Shown one piece after another: positions 9,424 through 17,511 of a stretch of DNA of 64,000 bases. Both the position numbers and the translations under genes were made by a program. Location: contig NC_023135.1 of the NCBI RefSeq assembly GCF_000511355.1, positions 1,886,371-1,950,370 of the forward strand. Reading direction: 5' to 3'. Positions within the stretch are counted from its first letter, which is position 1. Each line of letters begins with the position of its first letter. The stretch comes from Leisingera methylohalidivorans DSM 14336 (lineage in GTDB: Bacteria > Pseudomonadota > Alphaproteobacteria > Rhodobacterales > Rhodobacteraceae). Under the pieces are notes generated by a model, which saw only the letters and a program-made list of their open reading frames with translations, did no database searches and was not told the origin of the DNA.

Positions 9424-9662
9424 CAATTGGAGTCTTCACCCTCATAGAGACTGATCGGCTGGGCAGGCATGATAGTCGAAATCGCGTGTTTGTAGACCAG
9501 CTGCGACTGTCCGTCGCGGCGCAGCAGCACGCAGAAGTTGTCGAACCAGGTGATCACACCCTGCAGTTTGACCCCGTTGATCAGAAAGATTGTAACCGGA
9601 ACCTTGGTTTTGCGAACGTGATTCAGGAAGGCATCCTGAAGATTCTGTCTGTCCGAAGCCAT
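9423..9662 (-). CDS. hfq: RNA chaperone Hfq
   Basis: A 79-residue Sm-like protein that forms hexamers and pairs small RNAs with mRNAs. The Sm1 motif ([15 protein letters not shown]) and the Sm2 motif YKHAIST are intact, and the short acidic tail is typical of Rhodobacteraceae. It is the first gene of the hfq-hflX unit. The 119 bases to trkH hold its promoter region. In this order regulatory proteins are well connected to the neighbouring nitrogen genes, since Hfq controls nif/ntr expression in related bacteria (family knowledge, not visible here). Confidence 0.97.
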   Translation of the reverse strand: MASDRQNLQDAFLNHVRKTKVPVTIFLINGVKLQGVITWFDNFCVLLRRDGQSQLVYKHAISTIMPAQPISLYEGEDSN

Positions 9663-9781
9663 TTTTAGTATCTCGCCTTTGTTCTTGCCGCGCGCCGCGG
9701 ACCAGCGCGCACATTAAGTTCACTATGAACGGAGAAATTGCAAGTTTCCACCCGAAAAACACCTTTCACCCTGAAGGGCGG

Positions 9782-11317
9782 TCAGCTGCGCCAGAGGTTG
9801 GGTGACAACAGCGCGATGAAGGCCAGCGTCTCCAGCCGCCCCAGCACCATCGCAATGCACAAGATCAGCTTGGCCGGAGCTGTCAGCAGGTTCAGCACAA
9901 TCGGCGTGCTGCCGGCCGCTTCTGCCAGCGGGCCGGTGGTCGACAGCGCGGCAACCGCAAGCACCAGCGATTGCTCAAAATCCGAGCCGACTGCGGCCAG
10001 TGCAGTGCTGACCACGGCCAGCGACAAAGCAAAAAGCATGAAAAATACCCAAGCCACAAACGCCCCGTTCTTTTGCAGCCGCTTGGTGCGGTTGCCTTCA
10101 CCGCTCACCGAGCTGGGATGCACCAGACGCTCCATTTCGCGCAAACCGTTGAGGTAAAGCGCATAGACCCGCAGCAGCTTGACCCCGCCAGCAGTGGTGG
10201 CGACGCCGCCTCCGAAAACCGCCAGCCCCAGAAGGATCATCCCCGGAGTTTCCAGTCCCGACCAGGCCTGGGCGGCTTCCCAATGAGCGCTTTCAAAACC
10301 GGTGGTCGACAGGAACGACAGCACCGTAAACACGGTGCCCCATAGCGCCCGCAAGGCTTGCAGCAGATCTTGCCCGGCATCCACTTCGTAGGCGGCAACC
10401 CAGTGGCGCAGGAACAGCAGCAGCGGCACTCCAAAGACGATCAACAACCCGGTGCGGAACTCAGGGTCTTTGTCCAGCCGCCCCTCCCCTGCGGTGACTG
10501 TGTCACTGGAAAAGGTCAGCCGCGACAACGCGAAGAACATGAACAGGAACATCACCATTTCGCCCGCCAGACCGCTGGCGGCGTTCTCGACGCCACCAGT
10601 CGCAGATATCCCCGAGGTCGCCATGACAGACATCGCATGGCTGAGACCGGCCAGTGCCTGCTCGCCGGTGATCATCAGCAAAAGCCACAGTACAAGAGTC
10701 AATCCGGCATAAACCGGCGCCAAGGTGCGGGTGACCAGTACCAGCTGACGGCGGGGGTCTGCCCGTTCCATATGCAATGGACCGGCCATGCCGCCGCCGG
10801 GTTCCCCTTTGGCGGTGACTTCAAACCCGCCCAATGACATCGGCGCCAGCACCGCCGACGCGGCCACCCACATCAAAAGCCCGCCAAGCCAGCCGACAAG
10901 CGCCCGCCACAGATGCACGCTGGGCGGCAGCCGCCCCGGGTCGCCCCAGATGTCGGCGCCGGTGGTGGTGATGGCGCTGACCATATCGAAATAGGCGTTC
11001 AAAAACCGGGTGCTGACCAGCGCATCCTGAACCGGCACCGCCAGAAACAACGGCAGCACGGTGAAGGTTGCCAGCAGCGAAAGCAATTGCCCCGGCATCC
11101 CGTAGCGCGGGACCCGGTTGCCCATCGACAGGCCGATCAGCACCACCAGTACAAGCCCGGCAACACCGGCATAGAAAAAACTGCGCGAAGTATGATGGTC
11201 GTCCAGCACCAGCGCATGAACGGCCGGCAGCCACATCGCCAGCGAGGCAATGCCCCAGATCAGCAGAAACAGCGGCAGGCGCAGCACGCCAATGGGAGCT
11301 TTGACAGGGCGGCGCAT
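9782..11317 (-). CDS. trkH: Trk potassium uptake protein TrkH
   Basis: A 511-residue integral membrane protein with about ten to twelve hydrophobic segments arranged as the repeated M1-P-M2 units of the TrkH/KtrB family. Pore segments such as SAITTTGADIWG, SVMATSGISATGG and LSFLSTTGFES carry the expected glycine residues. It forms the potassium-conducting pore gated by cytosolic TrkA. I start at the ATG at 11317, one base after the trkA stop codon; a longer start inside trkA is unlikely. The tight trkA-trkH junction indicates one operon. Confidence 0.93.
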   Translation of the reverse strand: MRRPVKAPIGVLRLPLFLLIWGIASLAMWLPAVHALVLDDHHTSRSFFYAGVAGLVLVVLIGLSMGNRVPRYGMPGQLLSLLATFTVLPLFLAVPVQDALVSTRFLNAYFDMVSAITTTGADIWGDPGRLPPSVHLWRALVGWLGGLLMWVAASAVLAPMSLGGFEVTAKGEPGGGMAGPLHMERADPRRQLVLVTRTLAPVYAGLTLVLWLLLMITGEQALAGLSHAMSVMATSGISATGGVENAASGLAGEMVMFLFMFFALSRLTFSSDTVTAGEGRLDKDPEFRTGLLIVFGVPLLLFLRHWVAAYEVDAGQDLLQALRALWGTVFTVLSFLSTTGFESAHWEAAQAWSGLETPGMILLGLAVFGGGVATTAGGVKLLRVYALYLNGLREMERLVHPSSVSGEGNRTKRLQKNGAFVAWVFFMLFALSLAVVSTALAAVGSDFEQSLVLAVAALSTTGPLAEAAGSTPIVLNLLTAPAKLILCIAMVLGRLETLAFIALLSPNLWRS

Positions 11318-11318
11318 C

Positions 11319-12695
11319 TTAGAAATAGTCGATCGAAACCTGCAGCAGGCGCTCGACCTCAGGCACATCGGCCGCCACCGCAAAGAGCGCAATCACATCG
11401 CCCTCCTCGATCCGCATCTGACCCGAGGGTCGCAGCATCTCGCCGTTTTTCAGCACCCCGCCGACCAGCACGCCTTCGGGGAAATCCGTTTCCCGGATCA
11501 TCTGGCCGGCAATCGGCGAGGTCGACAGCACCTCGGCTTCGATCATCTCAGCCTCGGCATCGCCCAATGAGTAGACCTGGCGCACCCGGCCATAGCGGAT
11601 ATGGCGCAGGATTGAGCTGACGGTGGTGGAGCGCGGGTTGATATAGGCATCGATGCCCAGATGCGGCAGCAGCGGCACCAGGGTCGGGTCGTTGATCAGC
11701 GCAATCGCCAGCGGGCAGCCCTCGGCCTTGGCACGCACAGCGGCCAGCATGTTGGTCTTGTCGTCATCAGTTACCGCCAGCATCGCGTCCGCCTTTTCGA
11801 TGCCCGCTTCGATCATCAGCGCCCGGTCCAGCCCGTCGCCGTTCAGCACAATGGTGCGTTCCAGGGTTTCCGCCGCCCGCTCGGCACAGGCGCGGTCGCG
11901 TTCGATCATCTTGGCCCGGATCCGTGTTGTGCTGGCCTCCAGCGCCTTGGCCACTTCCAGGCCGACGTTGCCGCCGCCGACCACGACCACCCGGTCCTGG
12001 CGCTTTTCGTGCTTGCCGAACACTTCGATGGTGCGGGGCACGTCATCGGCGTGGCTGAACACATAGCAGCTGTCGCCCACAAACAGCTGGTCGCCCGGTT
12101 CCGGCGCAAACAATGTGCCGTCGCGCCGCACCCCGACCACAATCGCGCGCAGCGTCGAAAACAAATCGGTCAGCTGCCGCAGCGGCGTATTCACCACCGG
12201 GCAATCAGCGTCGATATGGATCCCCAAAAGCTGCGCCTTGCCGCCCATGAAGGTCTCGGTGTCAAACGCCGCCGGCGCCGACAGCCGCTGCATTGCCGCT
12301 GCCGCCACCTCCCTCTCGGGGCTGATCACCACGTCAATCGGCAGATGCTCGCGCTGGTAAAGGTCGGAATAAATCGCCGTCAGATAGCTTTTGGCCCGCA
12401 GACGGGCGATCTTGCGCTGGACCTTGAAGACCGAGTGCGCCACCTGGCAGGTCACCATGTTGACCTCGTCCGAATGGGTGGCCGCGATGATCATGTCGGC
12501 ATCCCGCGCCCCGGCCCGGTCCAGCACATCCGGATAAGAGGCAAACCCATGGATGCCCTGCACGTCCAGTGTATCTGTCGCCCGCCGCACCAGTTCCGGG
12601 TTGTTGTCGACAACCGTCACATCATTGTGCTCGCCGGACAGATGGCGGGCGATCTGCCAGCCGACCTGGCCCGCACCGCAGATAATGACCTTCAT
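11319..12695 (-). CDS. trkA: Trk system potassium uptake regulator TrkA
   Basis: A 458-residue cytosolic protein built from two RCK units. The first starts with the NAD-binding GAGQVGWQIARHLSG and has a TrkA_C domain. The second starts with VVVGGGNVGLEVAKALE, again followed by a TrkA_C domain ending near the C terminus. It binds NAD(H) and ATP and gates TrkH. It is the promoter-proximal gene of trkA-trkH; in Rhodobacter-type genomes this pair follows ntrX-region genes, as it does nearby here. Confidence 0.95.
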   Translation of the reverse strand: MKVIICGAGQVGWQIARHLSGEHNDVTVVDNNPELVRRATDTLDVQGIHGFASYPDVLDRAGARDADMIIAATHSDEVNMVTCQVAHSVFKVQRKIARLRAKSYLTAIYSDLYQREHLPIDVVISPEREVAAAAMQRLSAPAAFDTETFMGGKAQLLGIHIDADCPVVNTPLRQLTDLFSTLRAIVVGVRRDGTLFAPEPGDQLFVGDSCYVFSHADDVPRTIEVFGKHEKRQDRVVVVGGGNVGLEVAKALEASTTRIRAKMIERDRACAERAAETLERTIVLNGDGLDRALMIEAGIEKADAMLAVTDDDKTNMLAAVRAKAEGCPLAIALINDPTLVPLLPHLGIDAYINPRSTTVSSILRHIRYGRVRQVYSLGDAEAEMIEAEVLSTSPIAGQMIRETDFPEGVLVGGVLKNGEMLRPSGQMRIEEGDVIALFAVAADVPEVERLLQVSIDYF

Positions 12696-12808
12696 TTGCG
12701 TGTCCCTTGGCGGAATTTCGGGCGGAGTTTCGTCCGATGTGAATGACAGAAGCCGCTTTCACGGTCAATTTAATTGTAACTTGCTCTGATTGCAGCCATT
12801 CTTTGCGT

Positions 12809-13276
12809 ATGTGCAAGGATCGGTCGATCATGGCGGCCCTGGTTTTGCTGTTGGGCACAGCGGCTTGCGGCCCGGTGCCTGTCTACTACAGGCAGGGGGC
12901 GGATGTATCGCTCCTGCAAAGTGATGAGCTTGGCTGTGCGGCACAAGCACTGCGGGATGCGCCCGTCGCCAATCAAATCCGCCAGCACCCCCCGGTGTTC
13001 TACCCCGGCCGCAAAGTCTGTTCCGGCGGCAGCTGCTATTACCGGCCCGGATATTGGGCAGACGGCGGCATCTACACGGTGGATGTGAACAAGCCCCTGC
13101 GCCAACGTCTGGAGAAATCCTGCATGGCAACCAAGGGCTACCAGCAGATCGCGCTGAAACGCTGCACCCGCCCCAACCCGGCCGCGGTGGCCGGACCGCA
13201 GCTGGCCCCGCTGAGCGACGCATCCTGCGCGCAGCGCAACAAGGATGGCAGCACCAGCATCCGCACAGGCGGTTAG
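12809..13276 (+). CDS. Small lipoprotein, function unknown
   Basis: A 155-residue protein starting MCKDRS, then a short hydrophobic run and a lipobox-like LLGTAAC, so it is probably a lipoprotein. The mature part has two conserved-looking cysteine pairs (VCSGGSCYYRPGYW) and ends without further recognisable domains. AAGGAT precedes an alternative ATG at 12830. I do not recognise the family. It is divergent from trkA and precedes another small lipoprotein and the caspase-like gene, all on the plus strand, so the three may be functionally linked. Confidence 0.65.
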   Translation: MCKDRSIMAALVLLLGTAACGPVPVYYRQGADVSLLQSDELGCAAQALRDAPVANQIRQHPPVFYPGRKVCSGGSCYYRPGYWADGGIYTVDVNKPLRQRLEKSCMATKGYQQIALKRCTRPNPAAVAGPQLAPLSDASCAQRNKDGSTSIRTGG

Positions 13277-13389
13277 GCTCACTCCCTTGCCGGCGGTGCG
13301 CGGCAGGCTAACTTTGAATTGCGCCACCGGATCACGTAAGCTGGTCGCGGATTGTTTGCTGACCAGTAGTTCATAGAGAAAGGTTCCCG

Positions 13390-13698
13390 ATGCGGATACA
13401 TTTCCTGTTTGCCGCGCTCCCTCTTGCAGCCGTGACAGCAGCCTGCGAGCCCGTGGCTCCGATTGCCCCGCCTCCGGCAGCAGCCCCGGCGTCTGCGCCT
13501 GCATCTTATACCACGCCGTCAGCGCGCCCGGCACCTGCGGCGGCCACCAGGGCCCCGGTCATCCCGGCAGAAGAATCGCCTGAGCCCGCCTATCGAGGCA
13601 GTGGCCCCGGGTCGGGCAGCGGAGCCGGCGGCGGCGGCGGCGGTGGAGGGTCCGGCGGAGGCGGCGGTGGGTCCGGCGGCGGCGGAGGCTGGGGTTAA
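13390..13698 (+). CDS. Small proline/alanine- and glycine-rich lipoprotein
   Basis: A 102-residue protein with a signal sequence and lipobox ending VTAAC (Cys19). A Pro/Ala-rich low-complexity stretch follows, then a tail made almost only of Gly and Ser. It has no recognisable domain, and the composition suggests a disordered cell-envelope spacer. AAGG lies seven bases before the ATG. Its stop is 14 bases before the caspase-like gene start, so the two are probably co-transcribed. It could also be an incidental frame, but the intact signal peptide argues for a gene. Confidence 0.6.
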   Translation: MRIHFLFAALPLAAVTAACEPVAPIAPPPAAAPASAPASYTTPSARPAPAAATRAPVIPAEESPEPAYRGSGPGSGSGAGGGGGGGGSGGGGGGSGGGGGWG

Positions 13699-13712
13699 AC
13701 CCGGGCGCTGCC

Positions 13713-16046
13713 ATGATCCCCCATCTGTCTAGATTTCCCTCCCTTGCAGCAGCCCTTTTGACCGGTACAGCACTGCTGCTGTCCTCAGCTGCCCAGGCGG
13801 CCTATGAAACCAGCGAGCGGGGCAATGCTCCGGAAACCGCCATCGTGATCGGCATTCAGGATTATGACCACGTCACCGACCTGACCAACACCCGCCAGGA
13901 CGCCAAGGCAATGGCAGAGATGCTCAGCTCCTTCGGCTACACGGTCTACGAGGGCTACGACCTGGACAAGCGCGGGTTTGAAGCGCTGCTGCGCCAGGCC
14001 GCTCTCAACATCCGCGACGGCAGCCAGGTGTTCTTCTATTATGCAGGCCACGGTATCCAGCTGGGGCGGCGCAATTACCTGCTGACCAGCGACGCGGAGC
14101 TTACCGGCATTCACGATCTGCCCTTTCAGTCGGTCACCCTTGACCGTGTCTCTGCCATTCTCGGCGGCAAGGCGGGCAGCCAGATCCTGATGCTGGATTC
14201 CTGCCGCGACAACCCGGTGCCAGACGCCAAGCTTAACGCCGAGGTCGGCGCCCAGCTTTATGAAGCGCGCGAAGGGTTCGACGTGTTCCGACCGCCGCTC
14301 AACACATTGGTGGCATTTTCCACGTCGCCCGGCGCAACGGCGCTGGATGGCGAGCCTGGCGGCAACAGCCCCTATACCGCCTCGGTCGTGCGGCATTTTC
14401 CGGACCGGCCTGACGAAGATGCGATGACCGTCCTTTCAGCAATACGCGGCGATGTCTATGCGGCGACCGGCAACACGCAGGTGCCTTGGGAAAGCTCGAC
14501 TCTGATGCAGAAGGTCTACCTGCGCCCGGCGGAGCGATCATTGAATATTGCCATGGCTGAATCCGAAACCGAAGTGGCCGGCCTTCACCGGATGCCCGCC
14601 GAACTGTCGGTGAAAATCCCCTTGGGCCGTGCGCTGGAATTGGCGCCGGAAATCAGCCCATATGTCCGCTCCGGAACCACCGTGTCGATTGTTGAATCGC
14701 CCTCGTCCGGGGTGACGTCGCTGCAAACCGGGGACAGTACCGGTCTCAGCCTCAGCTACGCGCCGAAACTGACCGAGCTTCCTGCCCGCAAAGACGGCGG
14801 TCAGGTCCGCAAAGACCGGATGGTGCTGCGGCTGGCCCAGGCCGGCGCGGTGCGCGACGTGACCGTGAACCTGGAAATGATCGCCCGGCAATGCGACCTC
14901 GAAGCCGGTGATTTACTGGATTTGCAGGGGGTTGGCCTGTACCGTTATCCCAACGAAATCAACCTTAAGGAAGCCGAGTCTGCCTGCCGTGACGCTATCG
15001 GGGCCGCTCCGGGAATCGGCCGCCTGCACTATCAGCTCGGCCGCGCTCTGCAGGGCCAGGGGCGCTTGATCGAAGCCTATGAGGCCTTTGAAAAGGCATC
15101 GGAACTGAACCATGTCCGCGCCTACAACGCGGTCGCTTATCTCCATGTCACCCCGAATGTCGATCGCGAAACTGTGCCCATTCCCTATAACCCGGACAAG
15201 GCCTTTGCCTTATGGGACAAGGGGATCGAGGCGGGCGACCCCTTTTCGATGCACGCTCGCGGCAAGCGGCTTTTGCGCAAAAACGGCACGCCGGAAGAAA
15301 AGCAGCGCGGTTTTGACCTGCTCAGCCGGGCAGTGGAGCTGGGCCATACCTATTCAATGAATGAGCTGGGGGTTTTCTTTCTGTGGAGCGGGGATGAACT
15401 GGCGCAGCCGGAACGCGGCTTTTCCTACCTGCAGGCTTCTGCCGGGCGCGGCGATATCTATGGCACTGCCAACCTTGGCTATGTGTACCGCGATGGCGGT
15501 GCGGGCCAGACAGTGGACAAGGAAAAAGCACGCACGCTGTTTGCCGAGGCCGCACAGCTGGGCCATCCCCATGCGCCGGCTGAAATCGGCCGGATGATCA
15601 TGAGCGGCGACCTGCCTGGCAGCGACGCAGCCGAAGCGCTGGAATGGTATGACATGGGGCTGTCGCGCGGCGACGCCTGGGGCGGCGCCAACGGCGCCTG
15701 GGTTGCCCTCAACAGGCTGCCGGACCGGATCCCTGCCCACGCCGCCGCGGCGCGGGCGGGCAAGGCGATGGCGTTGAATAATCCCGATGCACGCGCCGCA
15801 GCGCGGGAGCTGTTGTCCGGCATGGCGGAATCAGACATCGCCGCAGGCACCCAATACATCCTGCGCCAGCTGGGGGCGGGGATCGCCATTGACGGCCAGT
15901 TCGGCCCGGCGTCTCGCAATCAGCTGGCGAATTGGGCGCGCCAAGCAGGTCTGCCCGCAACCGTTCCCAGTGATGCCATCAGCCAGTTGCAACTGGCCGC
16001 ACAGGTCCATTTCGCGCTGAACCCGATCCGCCAAGACCTGTTCTGA
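13713..16046 (+). CDS. Caspase-like (peptidase C14) protein with Sel1 repeats and a peptidoglycan-binding-like end
   Basis: A 777-residue exported protein. Residues 1-30 are a signal peptide. About 40-270 form a caspase-fold peptidase with the catalytic dyad His113 (YYAGHG) and Cys164 (LDSCRDNP). A middle region of unknown function follows, then a TPR-like helix and four or five Sel1-like repeats (for example LGHTYSMNELGVF and LGHPHAPAEIGRM). The C terminus has an IDGQFGPASRNQL motif as in peptidoglycan-binding type-1 domains. Such bacterial orthocaspases are usually Arg/Lys-specific endopeptidases. Both catalytic residues are present, so activity is expected in the periplasm. Its substrate is unknown. 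Confidence 0.88.
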   Translation: MIPHLSRFPSLAAALLTGTALLLSSAAQAAYETSERGNAPETAIVIGIQDYDHVTDLTNTRQDAKAMAEMLSSFGYTVYEGYDLDKRGFEALLRQAALNIRDGSQVFFYYAGHGIQLGRRNYLLTSDAELTGIHDLPFQSVTLDRVSAILGGKAGSQILMLDSCRDNPVPDAKLNAEVGAQLYEAREGFDVFRPPLNTLVAFSTSPGATALDGEPGGNSPYTASVVRHFPDRPDEDAMTVLSAIRGDVYAATGNTQVPWESSTLMQKVYLRPAERSLNIAMAESETEVAGLHRMPAELSVKIPLGRALELAPEISPYVRSGTTVSIVESPSSGVTSLQTGDSTGLSLSYAPKLTELPARKDGGQVRKDRMVLRLAQAGAVRDVTVNLEMIARQCDLEAGDLLDLQGVGLYRYPNEINLKEAESACRDAIGAAPGIGRLHYQLGRALQGQGRLIEAYEAFEKASELNHVRAYNAVAYLHVTPNVDRETVPIPYNPDKAFALWDKGIEAGDPFSMHARGKRLLRKNGTPEEKQRGFDLLSRAVELGHTYSMNELGVFFLWSGDELAQPERGFSYLQASAGRGDIYGTANLGYVYRDGGAGQTVDKEKARTLFAEAAQLGHPHAPAEIGRMIMSGDLPGSDAAEALEWYDMGLSRGDAWGGANGAWVALNRLPDRIPAHAAAARAGKAMALNNPDARAAARELLSGMAESDIAAGTQYILRQLGAGIAIDGQFGPASRNQLANWARQAGLPATVPSDAISQLQLAAQVHFALNPIRQDLF

Positions 16047-16061
16047 TCCGGCGATGCAAAA

Positions 16062-16096
16062 CCGCCCGCGCCCGGAAATTCCGGGCGCAAGGGCGG
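16062..16096. terminator. Bidirectional terminator between caspase-like gene and ntrX
   Basis: A stacked hairpin: the outer CCGCCC/GGGCGG encloses a perfect GCGCCCGG/CCGGGCGC stem with an AAATT loop. It lies between two convergent genes. The T run is short (CTT), so efficiency is uncertain. Confidence 0.7.
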
Positions 16097-16101
16097 CTTG
16101 A

Positions 16102-17511
16102 TCAGGCCTGTTCCTCCTCGGCCTCCACATGCGCCACACGGGCGCCCGCCTTGTTTGAGGTCACAACCCCCAGCGACTTCAGCTTACGGTGCAGCGCTGA
16201 ACGCTCCATGCCGACAAAAGACGCCGTGCGGCTGATGTTGCCGCCAAAGCGGTTGATCTGGGTCAGCAGGTATTCACGTTCAAACGCCTCCCGTGCCTCG
16301 CGCAGCGGCAGTGTCGCCAGCGCCCCGGACAGGACCACCCGGCCTTCTTCCTGCGGCTTGTCTTCTTCACGCGGCAAATCCTTGGCCTCGATCGGACCGC
16401 TGCCATCGCCAAGAATCAGCACCCGCTCCACCAGGTTCTTGAGCTGGCGAACATTGCCAGGCCACAGCATGGTCTGCATCAGCGCCACAGCCTCTTCGGT
16501 CAGCTCCCGCAGCGGCAGCCCCTGGGCCTCATTGAATTGGGCGATGAAATGGCCGGCCAGCAGCGGAATATCCTCGCGCCGATCCGCCAGCGAGGGCACC
16601 GCAACCGGCACCACATTCAGCCGGTGATACAGCTCCTGGCGGAAGCGGCCGTCCTCGATTTCAGCGTCGAGGTTCTTGTTGGTTGCAGACACCACCCGCA
16701 GATCGACCCGGACCTTGTCCGAGCCGCCGACCCGTTGGAACTGCTGATCCACCAGCACCCGAAGAATCTTGGATTGGGTGCCGAGCGGCATATCGGCAAC
16801 TTCGTCAAAGAACACCACACCGCCATGGGCCTGTTCCAGCAGCCCGGGTTCCACCCCGCGCTCCGACGACTCGCGGCCGAACAGAACCTCTTCCATCCGG
16901 TCGGGTTCGATACTGGCGCAGTTCACGGTGATGAAGGGGGCGGAGGCCCGGTTTGAATTGGCATGGATGTAGCGCGCGGCAATTTCCTTGCCGCTGCCGG
17001 CCGGGCCTGTCAGCATCACCCGGCCGTTTGACTTGGTCACCTTGTCCAGCTGGCTTATCAGTGTCCGGAACGACGCAGAGGTTCCGATCATTTCCGCCGG
17101 ACCGGTATCCTTGCGCTTGAGATCCGAATTCTCCCGGCGCAGGCGCGAAGTTTCCATCGCACGTCGGATCACCACCATCAGCTGGTCGATGTTAAAGGGC
17201 TTCTCGATGAAGTCATAGGCCCCCTGCTTGATCGCCGCGACTGCAATTTCGATGTTGCCATGGCCGGAAATGATCACCACCGGGATCTCCGGGTTGTCGC
17301 GTTTAACGGCCTTAAGGATATCGATACCGTCCATCTGGCTGTCCTTCAGCCAGATGTCCAGAATCATCAGTGCCGGCTCGGATTCTTCCAAACGGGCCAT
17401 GCATTCGTCGGAATTGGCCGCCTTGCGGGTGGCGTAGCCTTCATCCTCCAGAATGTCCGAGACCAGTTCGCGGATGTCGCGCTCGTCGTCTACAATCAGA
17501 ATGTCACTCAT
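16102..17511 (-). CDS. ntrX: Response regulator NtrX
   Basis: A 469-residue response regulator of the NtrY-NtrX pair, which in alphaproteobacteria links nitrogen, redox and envelope signals. The receiver phosphoacceptor is Asp52 (MILDIWL). The AAA+ domain has Walker A GPAGSGKE and Walker B GGVVFFDE. The C-terminal Fis-type helix-turn-helix is near FVGMERSALHRKL. The segment between the sensor helices reads FGRESSERGVEPGLLEQ, with no GAFTGA motif, so direct sigma-54 remodelling is not expected. Its start codon overlaps the ntrY stop by 4 bases, so the two are translationally coupled. Confidence 0.94.
   Translation of the reverse strand: MSDILIVDDERDIRELVSDILEDEGYATRKAANSDECMARLEESEPALMILDIWLKDSQMDGIDILKAVKRDNPEIPVVIISGHGNIEIAVAAIKQGAYDFIEKPFNIDQLMVVIRRAMETSRLRRENSDLKRKDTGPAEMIGTSASFRTLISQLDKVTKSNGRVMLTGPAGSGKEIAARYIHANSNRASAPFITVNCASIEPDRMEEVLFGRESSERGVEPGLLEQAHGGVVFFDEVADMPLGTQSKILRVLVDQQFQRVGGSDKVRVDLRVVSATNKNLDAEIEDGRFRQELYHRLNVVPVAVPSLADRREDIPLLAGHFIAQFNEAQGLPLRELTEEAVALMQTMLWPGNVRQLKNLVERVLILGDGSGPIEAKDLPREEDKPQEEGRVVLSGALATLPLREAREAFEREYLLTQINRFGGNISRTASFVGMERSALHRKLKSLGVVTSNKAGARVAHVEAEEEQA

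Noticed and set aside
13600..13698. Repeat-like GGCGGC stretch that could be read as a repeat array
   Set aside because: It is the low-complexity Gly/Ser tail of the small lipoprotein, in frame to the stop codon, and not an array.
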